Origin: an uncultured Clostridia bacterium
Lineage (GTDB): Bacteria; Bacillota; Clostridia; Peptostreptococcales; Anaerovoracaceae
Direction of reading: 5' to 3'
DNA: 16,332 nt
Assembly: GCA_934255435.1 (NCBI GenBank)
Contig: CAKQNZ010000032.1
Span: 1-16,332, forward strand
The notes beneath the pieces were generated by a model. It did no database searches. It worked only from the letters and a program-made list of their open reading frames with translations, and was not told the origin of the DNA. Position numbers and translations under genes: made by a program. This document shows, piece by piece, positions 1 to 7,667 of this stretch. Within the stretch, counting starts at the first letter, position 1; every line of letters begins with the position of its first letter.

Positions 1-1
1 G

Positions 2-142
2 AACAAGGTAAGAGGCAAGGAAATGATCATCTCAAGAGACGACTCAAGGGTAAAGATCATCCTGATCCCTACAAATGAAGAGCTCATGATCGCAAGAGAT
101 ACTTACAGCATCGTTAACGAACTCAAAACTAAAGAAGTATAA
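2..142 (+). CDS. ackA: acetate kinase, C-terminal end (partial)
   Basis: The window opens inside a gene; reading from base 2 gives 46 codons and a TAA stop at 140-142. The peptide contains [13 protein letters not shown] close to its end, which matches the conserved C-terminus of acetate kinase ([12 protein letters not shown]). That enzyme interconverts acetyl phosphate plus ADP with acetate plus ATP in the cytoplasm and is the usual ATP-yielding last step of acetate fermentation. The catalytic residues lie upstream, outside the window, so nothing can be said about activity. The gene ends 175 bases before rpmF. An AT-rich hairpin (152-157 pairing with 169-174) follows the stop but has no T-run, so I do not call it a terminator. 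The identification rests on a short but distinctive segment. Confidence 0.85.
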   Translation, partial: NKVRGKEMIISRDDSRVKIILIPTNEELMIARDTYSIVNELKTKEV

Positions 143-187
143 AAGCTGCAATATACAACAATATTTTGTGTATAAACAAAATAACTG

Positions 188-217
188 TTGACAAAGTATG
201 CCATATGAATGTATACT
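188..217 (+). promoter_or_regulatory. promoter of rpmF
   Basis: A perfect -35 box TTGACA (188-193) and a -10 box TATACT (212-217) are separated by 18 bases, as for a vegetative sigma factor. Transcription would begin near 224 and give a leader of about 94 bases. That leader holds a hairpin (GCAGCA 259-264 with TGCTGC 273-278, loop of 8) of unknown role. rpmF therefore need not depend on readthrough from ackA. Confidence 0.8.
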
Positions 218-317
218 TTAGAAGTTGCAATTGATTTACAGAGCATTAAACGATGCACGCAGCATTTGATATTGCTGCTGCGGTTGGATATACACTGAGC
301 AGAAGGAGGTGTAAATT

Positions 318-500
318 ATGGCAGTACCTAAGAGAAAAACTTCAAAGGCAAGAAGAGATAAGAGAAAATCTCAGAACATGAAGATGAAAGCACCTGGACT
401 TTCAATTTGTCCTCAGTGCCACGAACCAAAGCTTCCACACAGAGTTTGCCCTAACTGTAACTATTACAATGGCAAGGAAGTCGTTGCTTCAGAACTGTAA
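318..500 (+). CDS. rpmF: 50S ribosomal protein L32
   Basis: A 60-residue protein of the large ribosomal subunit. The start [19 protein letters not shown] is the diagnostic L32 N-terminus: a basic tail that threads into 23S rRNA. It is followed by a zinc ribbon with two Cys pairs (CPQC at residues 31-34 and CPNC at 44-47), so this is the zinc-binding (C+) version. Length is typical for the family. A strong ribosome binding site, AAGGAGGTG (304-312), lies just ahead of the ATG. Codon use favours common codons, as expected for a highly expressed gene. In many Bacillota a DUF177 (YceD) gene precedes rpmF; here there is only a promoter and leader between ackA and rpmF. The gene has its own terminator, so it looks monocistronic. 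Confidence 0.97.
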   Translation: MAVPKRKTSKARRDKRKSQNMKMKAPGLSICPQCHEPKLPHRVCPNCNYYNGKEVVASEL

Positions 501-536
501 GGAGCAGCAGGGAGTATTGATCGATTGATTAAAGAG

Positions 537-577
537 ACGGTATTCTGTATGTAAATGATATGGAGTACCGTTTTTTT
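537..577 (+). terminator. intrinsic terminator after rpmF
   Basis: ACGGTATTCT (537-546) pairs with GGAGTACCGT (562-571), a 10-bp stem containing two G-U pairs, followed directly by seven T residues (571-577). It lies 36 bases after the rpmF stop and separates rpmF from the riboswitch transcript downstream. Confidence 0.85.
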
Positions 578-579
578 CG

Positions 580-608
580 TTGACACGGCTGGTGAAATAA
601 TGTAATAT
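580..608 (+). promoter_or_regulatory. promoter of the Mn2+ riboswitch transcript
   Basis: TTGACA (580-585) and TAATAT (603-608) are separated by 17 bases. The -35 is perfect and the -10 matches four of six positions. The predicted start near 615 falls exactly where the riboswitch's first helix begins (616), which supports the call. Confidence 0.7.
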
Positions 609-615
609 ATTAGGA

Positions 616-710
616 AATAAGAGGGAGTAGCAGATACGTATGTGTTTACGCTATCGTCAGCGCGATGGTATTGTCCATCCGGTGCGTAATGAAATTGCGA
701 GACTTTTATT
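616..710 (+). promoter_or_regulatory. yybP-ykoY (Mn2+) riboswitch aptamer
   Basis: The conserved elements of this riboswitch class appear in order: GGGAGTAG (623-630), CGTCA (655-659), CCGG (679-682) and GCGAGAC (697-703). The pairing fits the class. P1 is AATAAGAG (616-623) with CTTTTATT (703-710); P3 is TTACGC (646-651) with GCGTAA (684-689); P4 is GATGG (664-668) with CCATC (675-679). The internal loop between P3 and P4 carries CGTCA on one side and CGG on the other. A short P2 hairpin may form within 631-644. The class is known to sense Mn2+ and often controls Mn2+ exporters, including P-type ATPases. The 3' strand of P1 lies inside the 5' arm of the following terminator (700-713), so the two folds exclude each other. 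Mn2+ binding should stabilise P1, block the terminator and turn the operon on. Confidence 0.9.
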
Positions 711-743
711 GTATGTTTTTTGATGTACAATAAAAGTCTTTTT
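700..743 (+). terminator. riboswitch-controlled terminator
   Basis: AGACTTTTATTGTA (700-713) pairs perfectly over 14 bp with TACAATAAAAGTCT (726-739), followed by TTTTT (739-743). It shares bases 703-710 with P1 of the Mn2+ aptamer, so it is the expression platform: terminated when Mn2+ is low, read through when Mn2+ is high. Confidence 0.9.
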
Positions 744-780
744 GTTTATGCGGATATAATAATAACAAGGAGGGTAAAGG

Positions 781-3441
781 ATGAAAGCGTTTTATCAGAT
801 GTCGCCAGATGAGGTGAAGATAGCGGTCAACGGGAGCACTGAGTCGCTCACAGAAGAACAGGTGGCGCAGAGGAAGGAGAAATACGGTCCCAACGAGATA
901 GCAGAGGGAAAAAAGAAATCATTGTTCCTCGTTTTTCTTGAGCAGTTCAAGGATTTTCTCGTGATAATACTGATCATCGCAGCGGTGGTATCGGGGGTGC
1001 TGGGAGATATCGAAAGTTCTCTTGTAATACTCATAGTCATAACGATAAATGCTGTACTGGGAACTGTTCAGACTGTCAAAGCGGATCAGTCCCTTGAAAG
1101 TCTCAGGAAGATGTCGGCTCCCGAGGCTAAGGTGCTGAGAGGCGGCAGATACATCAGTATACCGGCAAGTCAGATAACGGTCGGAGATATGGTGAGCCTT
1201 GAGGCCGGGGATTTCGTACCTGCCGACGGCAGGATCACAGAGAATGCCGGCATGAAGATAGACGAGAGTGCGCTTACCGGTGAAAGTCTCGGAGTAGACA
1301 AGGACATAGCAGCCATAGACGGCGAGGTGCCTCTGGGAGACAGACTGGATATGGTTTATTCGGGAAGCTTCGTGACCTACGGCAGAGGAGGTTTTATAGT
1401 TACATCCATCGGTATGGACACTGAAGTGGGGAAGATAGCATCGCTCCTCAGCTCCACGTCTGAAAAGAAGACGCCGCTACAGAAAAATCTCGACAATTTC
1501 GGGAAAAAGCTTTCGATACTGATACTGGTGATATGCGGCATACTCTTCGGTATGAGCCTGCTAAGAGGCGAACAGCCGGGAGACGCCTTCATGTTCGCAG
1601 TAGCGCTGGCAGTGGCTGCGATACCTGAGGCTCTCAGCTCGATAGTTACCATCGTGCTTTCCTTCGGTACACAGAAAATGGCGGCAGAACATGCCATAAT
1701 GCGTAAACTTCAGGCTGTGGAAGGCCTGGGTAGCGTTTCGGTGATATGTTCAGACAAGACCGGAACGCTGACCCAGAACAGGATGACTGTGGAAGACTAC
1801 TATGTATGCGGCAGGAAGATAAGCGCAGGCGATATATCAGAGGAAGATAACGCCGCCATGGAGCTTCTCAGGGACAGCATGCTGTGCAACGATTCCACGA
1901 TAGCAGACGGTAAAGAACTGGGAGATCCTACGGAAACTGCGCTGATAAATCTGGGGGCAAGGATCGGCGTTTCCTATGAGGCTGTGAGAGGCATCATGCC
2001 ACGTGTCAGCGAGATACCTTTCGACAGTGACAGGAAGCTGATGTCTACTTTCAACAGGTACGAACAGGGCAGTGCCGGAGATGGCAGCTGTATCCGCATG
2101 ATAACAAAAGGCGCCGTTGACGTCCTCCTTGACAGGGTCAGCTCCATAAGGACAGCTGACGGCGTACGTGAGATAACGCAGGACGACATCAGGGTCATAG
2201 AGCAGTGCAACAGAGATTTCTCGGAAAACGGTCTGAGAGTCCTTGCCTTTGCATACAGAGATATGGCCTCAGTGGAAAATGTGTCCCTGGACGATGAGGA
2301 TGATATGACGTTCCTTGGTCTGATATCAATGATGGACCCTCCGAGAAAGGAATCTGCCGACGCTGTGGCAGAATGTATAGAAGCCGGGATAAAACCGGTT
2401 ATGATCACAGGAGATCATAAGATAACAGCTGCAGCAATAGCAAGGAAGATAGGCATACTGAAAGATGGATCTGAAGCCTGCGAAGGAGCTGATATAGAGA
2501 ACATGAGCGATGAAGAGCTGCAGGAACACGTTGAGGATATATCCGTATATGCCAGGGTGTCGCCAGAACACAAGATAAGGATAGTACGAGCCTGGCAGGA
2601 ACGTGGCAACATCGTTGCCATGACAGGGGACGGCGTAAACGATGCACCGGCCCTGAAACAGGCGGATATAGGCGTAGCCATGGGTATCACAGGCAGCGAG
2701 GTATCAAAGGATGCTGCGGCAATGGTGCTGACCGATGACAACTTCGCTACGATCGTCAAAGCCGTGGAAAACGGCAGGAACCTTTACAGGAACATAAAGA
2801 ACGCCATCCAGTTCCTGCTGTCGGGAAACTTCGGAGCTATACTGGTGGTGGTCTTTGCATCGCTGATGGCACTTCCTGTACCTTTCGCACCTGTACATCT
2901 GCTCTTCATAAACCTGCTCACAGACAGTCTCCCGGCAATAGCACTGGGACTGGAGCCGCACAGCAGAGATGTAATGAACGAAAAACCGAGACCTGCTGAT
3001 GAGTCCATACTTACAGGAGATTTTCTGATCCGCATAGGCGGAGGAGGACTGTCCATATGTGTGATGACTACGATAGCTTTTCTTATGGGTCTCAACGGGT
3101 GGTTCACAGCAGCAGAAACAGGAGGCAGTGCTCTGCTGGGAAGTACCATGGCTTTTGCCACACTTTGTGCCGGCAGGCTTTTCCATGGGTTCAACTGCAA
3201 ATCCGACAGACCTGTGGTCTTCACGAAGAAAGTATGGAACAATAAATGGCTGATGGGTGCATTCATACTGGGGATGGCGCTGATAACCTTTGCTGTGGCA
3301 GTGCCTCAGGTGGATCATATATTCAAAGTACAGACACTGGATATGTATCAGCTTCTTACAGTATATTTACTGGCATTTTTGAATATACCGGTGGTGCAGC
3401 TGATGAAACTGATATATAATAAGATGAAAAAACAAAAGTGA
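781..3441 (+). CDS. P2-type cation-translocating ATPase, probable Mn2+/Ca2+ exporter
   Basis: A complete 886-residue P-type ATPase that pumps cations across the cytoplasmic membrane using ATP. Visible motifs: an N-terminal cation-ATPase domain (about 1-45), actuator TGES (166-169), phosphorylation site DKTGTLT with Asp325, hinge TGDGVND (615-621), transmembrane segments near 50-100, 243-300 and 675-880, and a P2-type C-terminal domain. The ion site has PEAL (282-285) in TM4, and Asn711 and Asp715 in TM6 (NLLTD). In TM5 (GNFGA, 682-686) Ala686 stands where SERCA has the site-I glutamate, so only one ion site is expected, as in SPCA/Pmr1 pumps that carry Mn2+ and Ca2+. The upstream Mn2+ riboswitch argues for Mn2+ export, as for L. 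lactis YoaB. AAGGAGGG (767-774) precedes the ATG. Ca2+ as the main substrate cannot be excluded. Confidence 0.9.
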   Translation: MKAFYQMSPDEVKIAVNGSTESLTEEQVAQRKEKYGPNEIAEGKKKSLFLVFLEQFKDFLVIILIIAAVVSGVLGDIESSLVILIVITINAVLGTVQTVKADQSLESLRKMSAPEAKVLRGGRYISIPASQITVGDMVSLEAGDFVPADGRITENAGMKIDESALTGESLGVDKDIAAIDGEVPLGDRLDMVYSGSFVTYGRGGFIVTSIGMDTEVGKIASLLSSTSEKKTPLQKNLDNFGKKLSILILVICGILFGMSLLRGEQPGDAFMFAVALAVAAIPEALSSIVTIVLSFGTQKMAAEHAIMRKLQAVEGLGSVSVICSDKTGTLTQNRMTVEDYYVCGRKISAGDISEEDNAAMELLRDSMLCNDSTIADGKELGDPTETALINLGARIGVSYEAVRGIMPRVSEIPFDSDRKLMSTFNRYEQGSAGDGSCIRMITKGAVDVLLDRVSSIRTADGVREITQDDIRVIEQCNRDFSENGLRVLAFAYRDMASVENVSLDDEDDMTFLGLISMMDPPRKESADAVAECIEAGIKPVMITGDHKITAAAIARKIGILKDGSEACEGADIENMSDEELQEHVEDISVYARVSPEHKIRIVRAWQERGNIVAMTGDGVNDAPALKQADIGVAMGITGSEVSKDAAAMVLTDDNFATIVKAVENGRNLYRNIKNAIQFLLSGNFGAILVVVFASLMALPVPFAPVHLLFINLLTDSLPAIALGLEPHSRDVMNEKPRPADESILTGDFLIRIGGGGLSICVMTTIAFLMGLNGWFTAAETGGSALLGSTMAFATLCAGRLFHGFNCKSDRPVVFTKKVWNNKWLMGAFILGMALITFAVAVPQVDHIFKVQTLDMYQLLTVYLLAFLNIPVVQLMKLIYNKMKKQK

Positions 3442-3458
3442 CAGGAGGGCAGATGGAT

Positions 3459-3995
3459 ATGAAAAGTATAGTGATATATTCAAGCAAAACAGGATTTACA
3501 GAAAGATATGCCCGCTGGATCGCAGAAGATCTGCAGTGCACCTGTAAACCGATAAAGGATGTCAAAAGCAGCGAGCTTTCGGATTATGACTGCGTCATAT
3601 ACGGCGGATGGCTCATGGCAGGCAATATCAAGGATATACTGAAACTGAGACAGCTTAAGGGACTCGGTGAGAAAAAGATCATCATTTTCGCCGTCGGGCT
3701 TACGCCGATGGGGGAAGCGGATATCGTAGAAAAGATGAAAGAAACCAATCTGAATGAGGACGAAGAGGAAAGGATCCCGTTTTTCTATTTCGAAGGCGGG
3801 CTGGATTATGACAGGATGGGATTCCTCAATAAGAGACTCATGAAGTCTCTGAGAAAGACCCTGGGCAAGAAAAAAGAACTCAGCGAAGGGGAGGCTGATA
3901 TGCTGCATAAACTGGAGAACAGCTGCGACGGAACAGACAGAGCATATATAGCTCCTCTTGTGGAAAGGGTAAAATCACTGGCAGATGGAGAATAG
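3459..3995 (+). CDS. flavodoxin-domain protein
   Basis: A 178-residue cytoplasmic protein with a flavodoxin fold. The N-terminus MKSIVIYSSKTGFT contains the FMN phosphate-binding loop S-x-T-G-x-T (residues 9-14), and IYGGWLMAG follows where the second flavin loop is expected. It resembles the Flavodoxin_5/HemG-like group rather than classical electron-carrier flavodoxins; no redox partner is visible. An in-frame GTG at 3438 would overlap the ATPase stop, but the ribosome site GGAGGG (3444-3449) sits after it and is best spaced (9 bases) for the ATG at 3459, so I choose that start; ATG 3453 is the alternative. The gene begins 17 bases after the ATPase stop and its end overlaps the next gene by 11 bases, indicating one transcript. 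Its actual role is unknown; a link to metal or redox stress is inferred only from the operon. Confidence 0.8.
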   Translation: MKSIVIYSSKTGFTERYARWIAEDLQCTCKPIKDVKSSELSDYDCVIYGGWLMAGNIKDILKLRQLKGLGEKKIIIFAVGLTPMGEADIVEKMKETNLNEDEEERIPFFYFEGGLDYDRMGFLNKRLMKSLRKTLGKKKELSEGEADMLHKLENSCDGTDRAYIAPLVERVKSLADGE

Positions 3996-5115
3996 CGAAA
4001 AAATAAATAAGCGTGCGGTGATCAGCTTTGCAGGTGGATTCCTGGGATGGCTGATGGGATCAGGATTCGCCACAGGTCAGGAGCTGCTGCAGTTTTTCTC
4101 AGGGTATGGTTTCTGGGGTTATGCAGCTATAGCTGTGAATCTTGTTGGATTTTCTGTCATCGGAGGTATACTGGTAATGACCGGATACAGGAACCGGGAA
4201 GAGCGTGATTTCGATCAGCTTCAGTATTTCTGCGGCAGAAGACTGGGGACATTTTACTCATGGCTGATACCGCTGATGCTTATACCTACTATGGCGGTCC
4301 TTATATCCGGAGCAGGTGCGACACTCCACGAGTATTACGGTATGAACCATTACGTCGGAGCGGCGCTTATGTCCATCCTTGTACTGCTGGCATATCTGAT
4401 AGGATTCCAGCGTTTTATCAGGGTGGTATCGATGATAACGCCGCTGATAGTGATATTCAGCCTTACTGTAGGGATCGCTGTCATCTGTATGGATGCAGGA
4501 AGATTATCTGACGTCCCTGCATACAGCGAAGCGCTGGCGTCGGCGAAAAATTCTCCCACATGGTATATAAGCGGAGTGCTTTACATATCGCTGACATTCC
4601 TGGGAGGCAGCAGTTACTATACGGCGCTGGGCAGCACCGGTACATCTGAATGCGAGATAAAACTCGGTACTGCCGCCGGGGTCGCGGCTATGATCGTATC
4701 GATAACAGTTCTGGTCACTGCCATGCTGTGCAATGCGGGCAGCATCGTGTCGCTGGATGTGCCGAATCTCTATCTTGCAGGGAAGGTGTCTTCTGTGCTT
4801 GGAGGCGTGTTTTCCATAATGCTGATACTGGGTATATTTTCGGCGTGTTCGGCTATGATGTGGACTGTATGCAGTAAATTCAAATTCAGAGATTATGATG
4901 TGAAGAAGAGCAGGATATTTGCCATATGTATGGTGACCGTTGTATTTTTCCTTAGCCTGTTTTCTTTCAGCGGTCTGATGAGCGTACTTTATCCATTCAT
5001 CGGCTATGCGGGACTTGTGTACATGGTTTGTGTTCTGCGAAAGGGCGTGCAGCAGTACAGAAAAAAGGCTGTTTCTGTTTCTGCAGAGAAAGTTCCGGAA
5101 GCGAATGAGTCCTGA
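3985..5115 (+). CDS. YkvI-family integral membrane protein
   Basis: A 376-residue hydrophobic protein with roughly ten membrane segments and a short polar C-terminal tail (from about 347). The N-terminal signature GGFLGWLMGSGFATGQELLQFF (residues 17-38) is typical of the YkvI family (COG3949), distantly related to the APC/LeuT-fold transporters. The glycine-rich break in helix 1 (GSGFATGQE) resembles the unwound substrate-binding helix of that fold. The transported substrate is not known. The start codon at 3985 lies inside the end of the flavodoxin gene, and a purine-rich stretch (3962-3969) is the only candidate ribosome site, so translation is probably coupled. It is the last gene before the terminator at 5158. 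Family assignment is fairly secure; function is open. Confidence 0.8.
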   Translation: MENSEKINKRAVISFAGGFLGWLMGSGFATGQELLQFFSGYGFWGYAAIAVNLVGFSVIGGILVMTGYRNREERDFDQLQYFCGRRLGTFYSWLIPLMLIPTMAVLISGAGATLHEYYGMNHYVGAALMSILVLLAYLIGFQRFIRVVSMITPLIVIFSLTVGIAVICMDAGRLSDVPAYSEALASAKNSPTWYISGVLYISLTFLGGSSYYTALGSTGTSECEIKLGTAAGVAAMIVSITVLVTAMLCNAGSIVSLDVPNLYLAGKVSSVLGGVFSIMLILGIFSACSAMMWTVCSKFKFRDYDVKKSRIFAICMVTVVFFLSLFSFSGLMSVLYPFIGYAGLVYMVCVLRKGVQQYRKKAVSVSAEKVPEANES

Positions 5116-5157
5116 GATATATGATGCGGTGCGGACCGGATAATTTTTATATGTTCA

Positions 5158-5202
5158 AAAAACCACTGTGTGTGCACTATTAATGGACATACAGTGGTTT
5201 TT
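5158..5202. terminator. bidirectional terminator between convergent operons
   Basis: AAAAACCACTGT (5158-5169) pairs with ACAGTGGTTTTT (5191-5202) over 12 bp. The arm ends give a T-run on the + strand (5198-5202) and another on the - strand (opposite A5157-A5162). It can stop the ATPase-flavodoxin-ykvI transcript from the left and the rib operon from the right. A small GC hairpin (5227-5231 with 5244-5248) overlaps the end of ribH but lacks a T-run. Confidence 0.85.
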
Positions 5203-5247
5203 CTGCAGGTGTGATTTTATTTATGTGACCGTTTGGGAGGCAGCGGT

Positions 5248-5712
5248 CTAAGCCATTTCTCTGATGAGGTTTACCATTTCGATAGCACCTTCAGCGCAGT
5301 CGGAGCCTTTGTTTCCGGCTTTTGTTCCGGCACGTTCGATAGCCTGTTCGATGTTTTCTGTAGTAACTACGCCGAACATCACAGGGATGCCGCTGGAAAG
5401 TGATACCTGTGCGATGCCTTTTGAAACTTCATTGCATACATAGTCGTAATGTGAAGTAGCGCCTCTTATTACAGCTCCAAGGCATATCACGGCATCATAT
5501 CTGCCGCTTGACGCCATCTTCGATGCGATGAGAGGGATCTCGAAAGCTCCCGGCACCCATGCGATGTCGATATCGTTTTCTTCGACATTGTGACGTTTTA
5601 ATGTGTCCAGTGCGCCTGAAAGAAGTTTTGATGTGATGAATTCATTGAAACGTGCAGCTATTATGCCTACTCTGATTTTGTCTGATACTAATTTTCCTTC
5701 GTAAGTCTTCAT
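5248..5712 (-). CDS. ribH: 6,7-dimethyl-8-ribityllumazine synthase
   Basis: Lumazine synthase condenses 5-amino-6-ribitylamino-uracil with 3,4-dihydroxy-2-butanone 4-phosphate, the next-to-last step of riboflavin synthesis, and usually assembles as a 60-subunit shell. The 154-residue product has the family's landmarks: RFNEFI near the N-terminus (21-26), WVPGAFEIP (52-60), LGAVIRGAT followed by His88 (proton donor), and the phosphate-binding region around [10 protein letters not shown] (134-143). An upstream in-frame ATG at 5739 would add nine residues, but the ribosome site AAAGGAGA lies between the two and matches the start at 5712, which also gives the usual family length. It is the last gene of the rib operon, 42 bases after ribBA, and ends in TAG. 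Confidence 0.96.
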   Translation of the reverse strand: MKTYEGKLVSDKIRVGIIAARFNEFITSKLLSGALDTLKRHNVEENDIDIAWVPGAFEIPLIASKMASSGRYDAVICLGAVIRGATSHYDYVCNEVSKGIAQVSLSSGIPVMFGVVTTENIEQAIERAGTKAGNKGSDCAEGAIEMVNLIREMA

Positions 5713-5754
5713 TTTTGTTCTCCTTTGGTTTATGTTCATCTCGTATGTGACGGT

Positions 5755-6978
5755 TTATTCTGCTTTTGATTTGCCGGATTTGTAGTCGAGTATATGACCC
5801 ATTTTTTTCTGCTTGGTTTCCAGGTAGAAGCGGTCGATATCGTTGGCTTCGATCTGGATAGGGACACGTTCCACTATCTCCATACCGAAATCTGAAAGCT
5901 GGTATACCTTGTCAGGATTGTTGGTGAGAAGTCTCAGTGTCTTTGCTCCAAGATCTCTGAGGATCTGAGCCCCTATGAAGTATTCTCTCATATCTCCAGG
6001 GAATCCCAGCGCCAGATTGGCGTCCAGAGTATCCATACCGCCGTCCTGCAGCTTGTAAGCTTTGAGCTTGTTTATGAGACCTATGCCTCTGCCTTCCTGC
6101 CTCATGTAAAGAATTATGCCTCTGCCTTCATTTTCCACCTGTGTCATCGCTGACGCCAGCTGTGCGCCACAGTCGCAGCGCAGGGAACCGAAGGCGTCGC
6201 CTGTAAGGCATTCGGAATGTACACGGCACAGGATATCTTTACCATCGCCTATGTCACCTTTGACAAGTGCAATGTGATGTTCTCCGTTGAGTTTGTTGAC
6301 ATATCCGTAAGCTTTGAAGCTGCCGTATTTCGTAGGAAGATTCGTGACTGCTTCGCAGTCTACCAGTTTCTCGTTCTTCTTGCGGTAGTCCTGTATCTCC
6401 TTGATTGTTATGAATTTCAGGTCATATTTTTCTGCAAGTTCGAAGAGTTCAGGGGTACGCATCATAGTGCCGTCTTCACGCATTATCTCACAGCACAGCC
6501 CGCATTCCTTCAGACCTGCCAGACGCATCAGATCCACTGTGGCTTCTGTATGACCGTTTCTTTCCAGGACTCCGTTCTTTTTAGCCATGAGAGGGAACAT
6601 GTGTCCCGGTCTTCTGAAATCATCAGGTTTTACATCATCGCTGACGCATGCACGAGCTGTATATCCACGCTCTTCGGCAGATATACCTGTGGTAGTGTTC
6701 ACATGATCCACAGATACTGTGAATGCTGTTTCGTGGTTGTCTGTATTATTGCTGACCATCTGCGGGAACTGCAGTTTCCTGCAGAGTTCTATGCTCATAG
6801 GCATGCAGATCAGACCTTTGCCTGCGCTTGCCATGAGATTGACATTCTCTGTAGTTGCGAATTCAGCAGCGCAGATCATATCGCCTTCATTTTCTCTGTC
6901 TTCGTCATCAGTTACGAGTATGACTTTTCCGTTTCTCAGATCTTCAAGTGCTTCTTCCACTGTGTTGAATTTTTTCAT
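5755..6978 (-). CDS. ribBA: bifunctional DHBP synthase / GTP cyclohydrolase II
   Basis: A 407-residue fusion supplying both branches of riboflavin synthesis. Residues 1-200 are 3,4-dihydroxy-2-butanone 4-phosphate synthase: the acidic loop [10 protein letters not shown] (24-33), RPGHMFPL (123-130) and [10 protein letters not shown] (141-150) bind ribulose 5-phosphate and metal. Residues 205-400 are GTP cyclohydrolase II, with zinc ligands Cys257, Cys268 and Cys270 (CX10CXC), RQEGRGIGL (293-301) and LTNNPDK (351-357). Both halves keep these residues, so both activities are expected. The GTP cyclohydrolase II opens GTP to the pyrimidine precursor. A ribosome site AGGAGGT precedes the ATG. The gene lies 41 bases after ribE and 42 before ribH. 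Length is normal for RibBA. Confidence 0.97.
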   Translation of the reverse strand: MKKFNTVEEALEDLRNGKVILVTDDEDRENEGDMICAAEFATTENVNLMASAGKGLICMPMSIELCRKLQFPQMVSNNTDNHETAFTVSVDHVNTTTGISAEERGYTARACVSDDVKPDDFRRPGHMFPLMAKKNGVLERNGHTEATVDLMRLAGLKECGLCCEIMREDGTMMRTPELFELAEKYDLKFITIKEIQDYRKKNEKLVDCEAVTNLPTKYGSFKAYGYVNKLNGEHHIALVKGDIGDGKDILCRVHSECLTGDAFGSLRCDCGAQLASAMTQVENEGRGIILYMRQEGRGIGLINKLKAYKLQDGGMDTLDANLALGFPGDMREYFIGAQILRDLGAKTLRLLTNNPDKVYQLSDFGMEIVERVPIQIEANDIDRFYLETKQKKMGHILDYKSGKSKAE

Positions 6979-7019
6979 TGTCTTTACCTCCTGGTATTTG
7001 TTTGCTTGCTGTCGTTGTA

Positions 7020-7667
7020 TCAGAATCCGTTCTGTATCAGAAATTCCTTTGTTATGCTGCTGCCGGCAGCGGCTGTGCTGCGTGGCTGCAGGAGCTTTTC
7101 TACATATTTGCCTATGCAGTCATTTTCGAGATTCACTGTATCGCCTGTTTTCCTCAGAGAAAGGGTAGTCTCTGCAGATGTATGAGGTATTATGGAAACT
7201 CTGAAGCTGCTGCCTGTGACCGATGCCACTGTAAGGCTGATACCGTCTATGGCTATGGAGCCCTTTTCCACTATGAGCCTTGTGATATCCGGTGATGTAC
7301 TGATTGTATACCATGTGGCGTTGTCATCACGCTTTATATCTGTTACACTACCGGTACCGTCGATATGACCGGAAACTATATGACCGCCGAAACGTCCGTC
7401 TGCTTTCATAGCTCTTTCCAGATTGACTATGCTGCCTGAACGCAACGTACCCAGCGAAGAACGGTCGAGAGTTTCATGCATTACGTCAGCTGTGAAATAA
7501 CTGTCTGTAAAAGACGTCACTGTGAGGCACACGCCGTTCACAGCGATGCTGTCGCCGCCGGAAACATCTTCAAGGACTTTCGATGCTTCGATGGTCAACA
7601 CAGCCGATGCGGAGCCTCTGGTCACTGATTTTATTTTTCCTGTTTCTTCGATTATTCCTGTGAACAT
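7020..7667 (-). CDS. ribE: riboflavin synthase, alpha subunit
   Basis: A 215-residue riboflavin synthase that dismutates two lumazine molecules to riboflavin and the pyrimidine precursor. The N-terminus [10 protein letters not shown] is diagnostic. Two homologous lumazine-binding barrels are visible: residues 1-97 (with GVCLTV at 45-50) and about 98-190 (starting [10 protein letters not shown], with GISLTV at 142-147). A C-terminal oligomerisation helix (about 185-195) is followed by a tail of some 20 residues. The start at 7667 has GAGGTG just upstream and overlaps the end of ribD by 16 bases, so translation is probably coupled. This is the gene called ribE in B. subtilis (ribC in E. coli). 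Confidence 0.96.
   Translation of the reverse strand: MFTGIIEETGKIKSVTRGSASAVLTIEASKVLEDVSGGDSIAVNGVCLTVTSFTDSYFTADVMHETLDRSSLGTLRSGSIVNLERAMKADGRFGGHIVSGHIDGTGSVTDIKRDDNATWYTISTSPDITRLIVEKGSIAIDGISLTVASVTGSSFRVSIIPHTSAETTLSLRKTGDTVNLENDCIGKYVEKLLQPRSTAAAGSSITKEFLIQNGF

Noticed and set aside
152..174. AT-rich hairpin after ackA as a terminator
   Set aside because: The stem is only six A-T-rich pairs plus three inner pairs with a bulge, and no T-run follows.
464..730. Open frame of 88 codons on the - strand
   Set aside because: It runs across the rpmF terminator, a promoter and the Mn2+ riboswitch, which explain this stretch much better.
2704..3318. Open frame of 204 codons on the - strand
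   Set aside because: It is antisense to the conserved C-terminal part of the P-type ATPase and shows no recognisable motif.
6217..7185. Open frame of 322 codons on the + strand
   Set aside because: It lies antisense to ribBA and ribE, both well supported by motifs. The product is rich in Cys, Phe and His in no family pattern, and no ribosome site or promoter fits.
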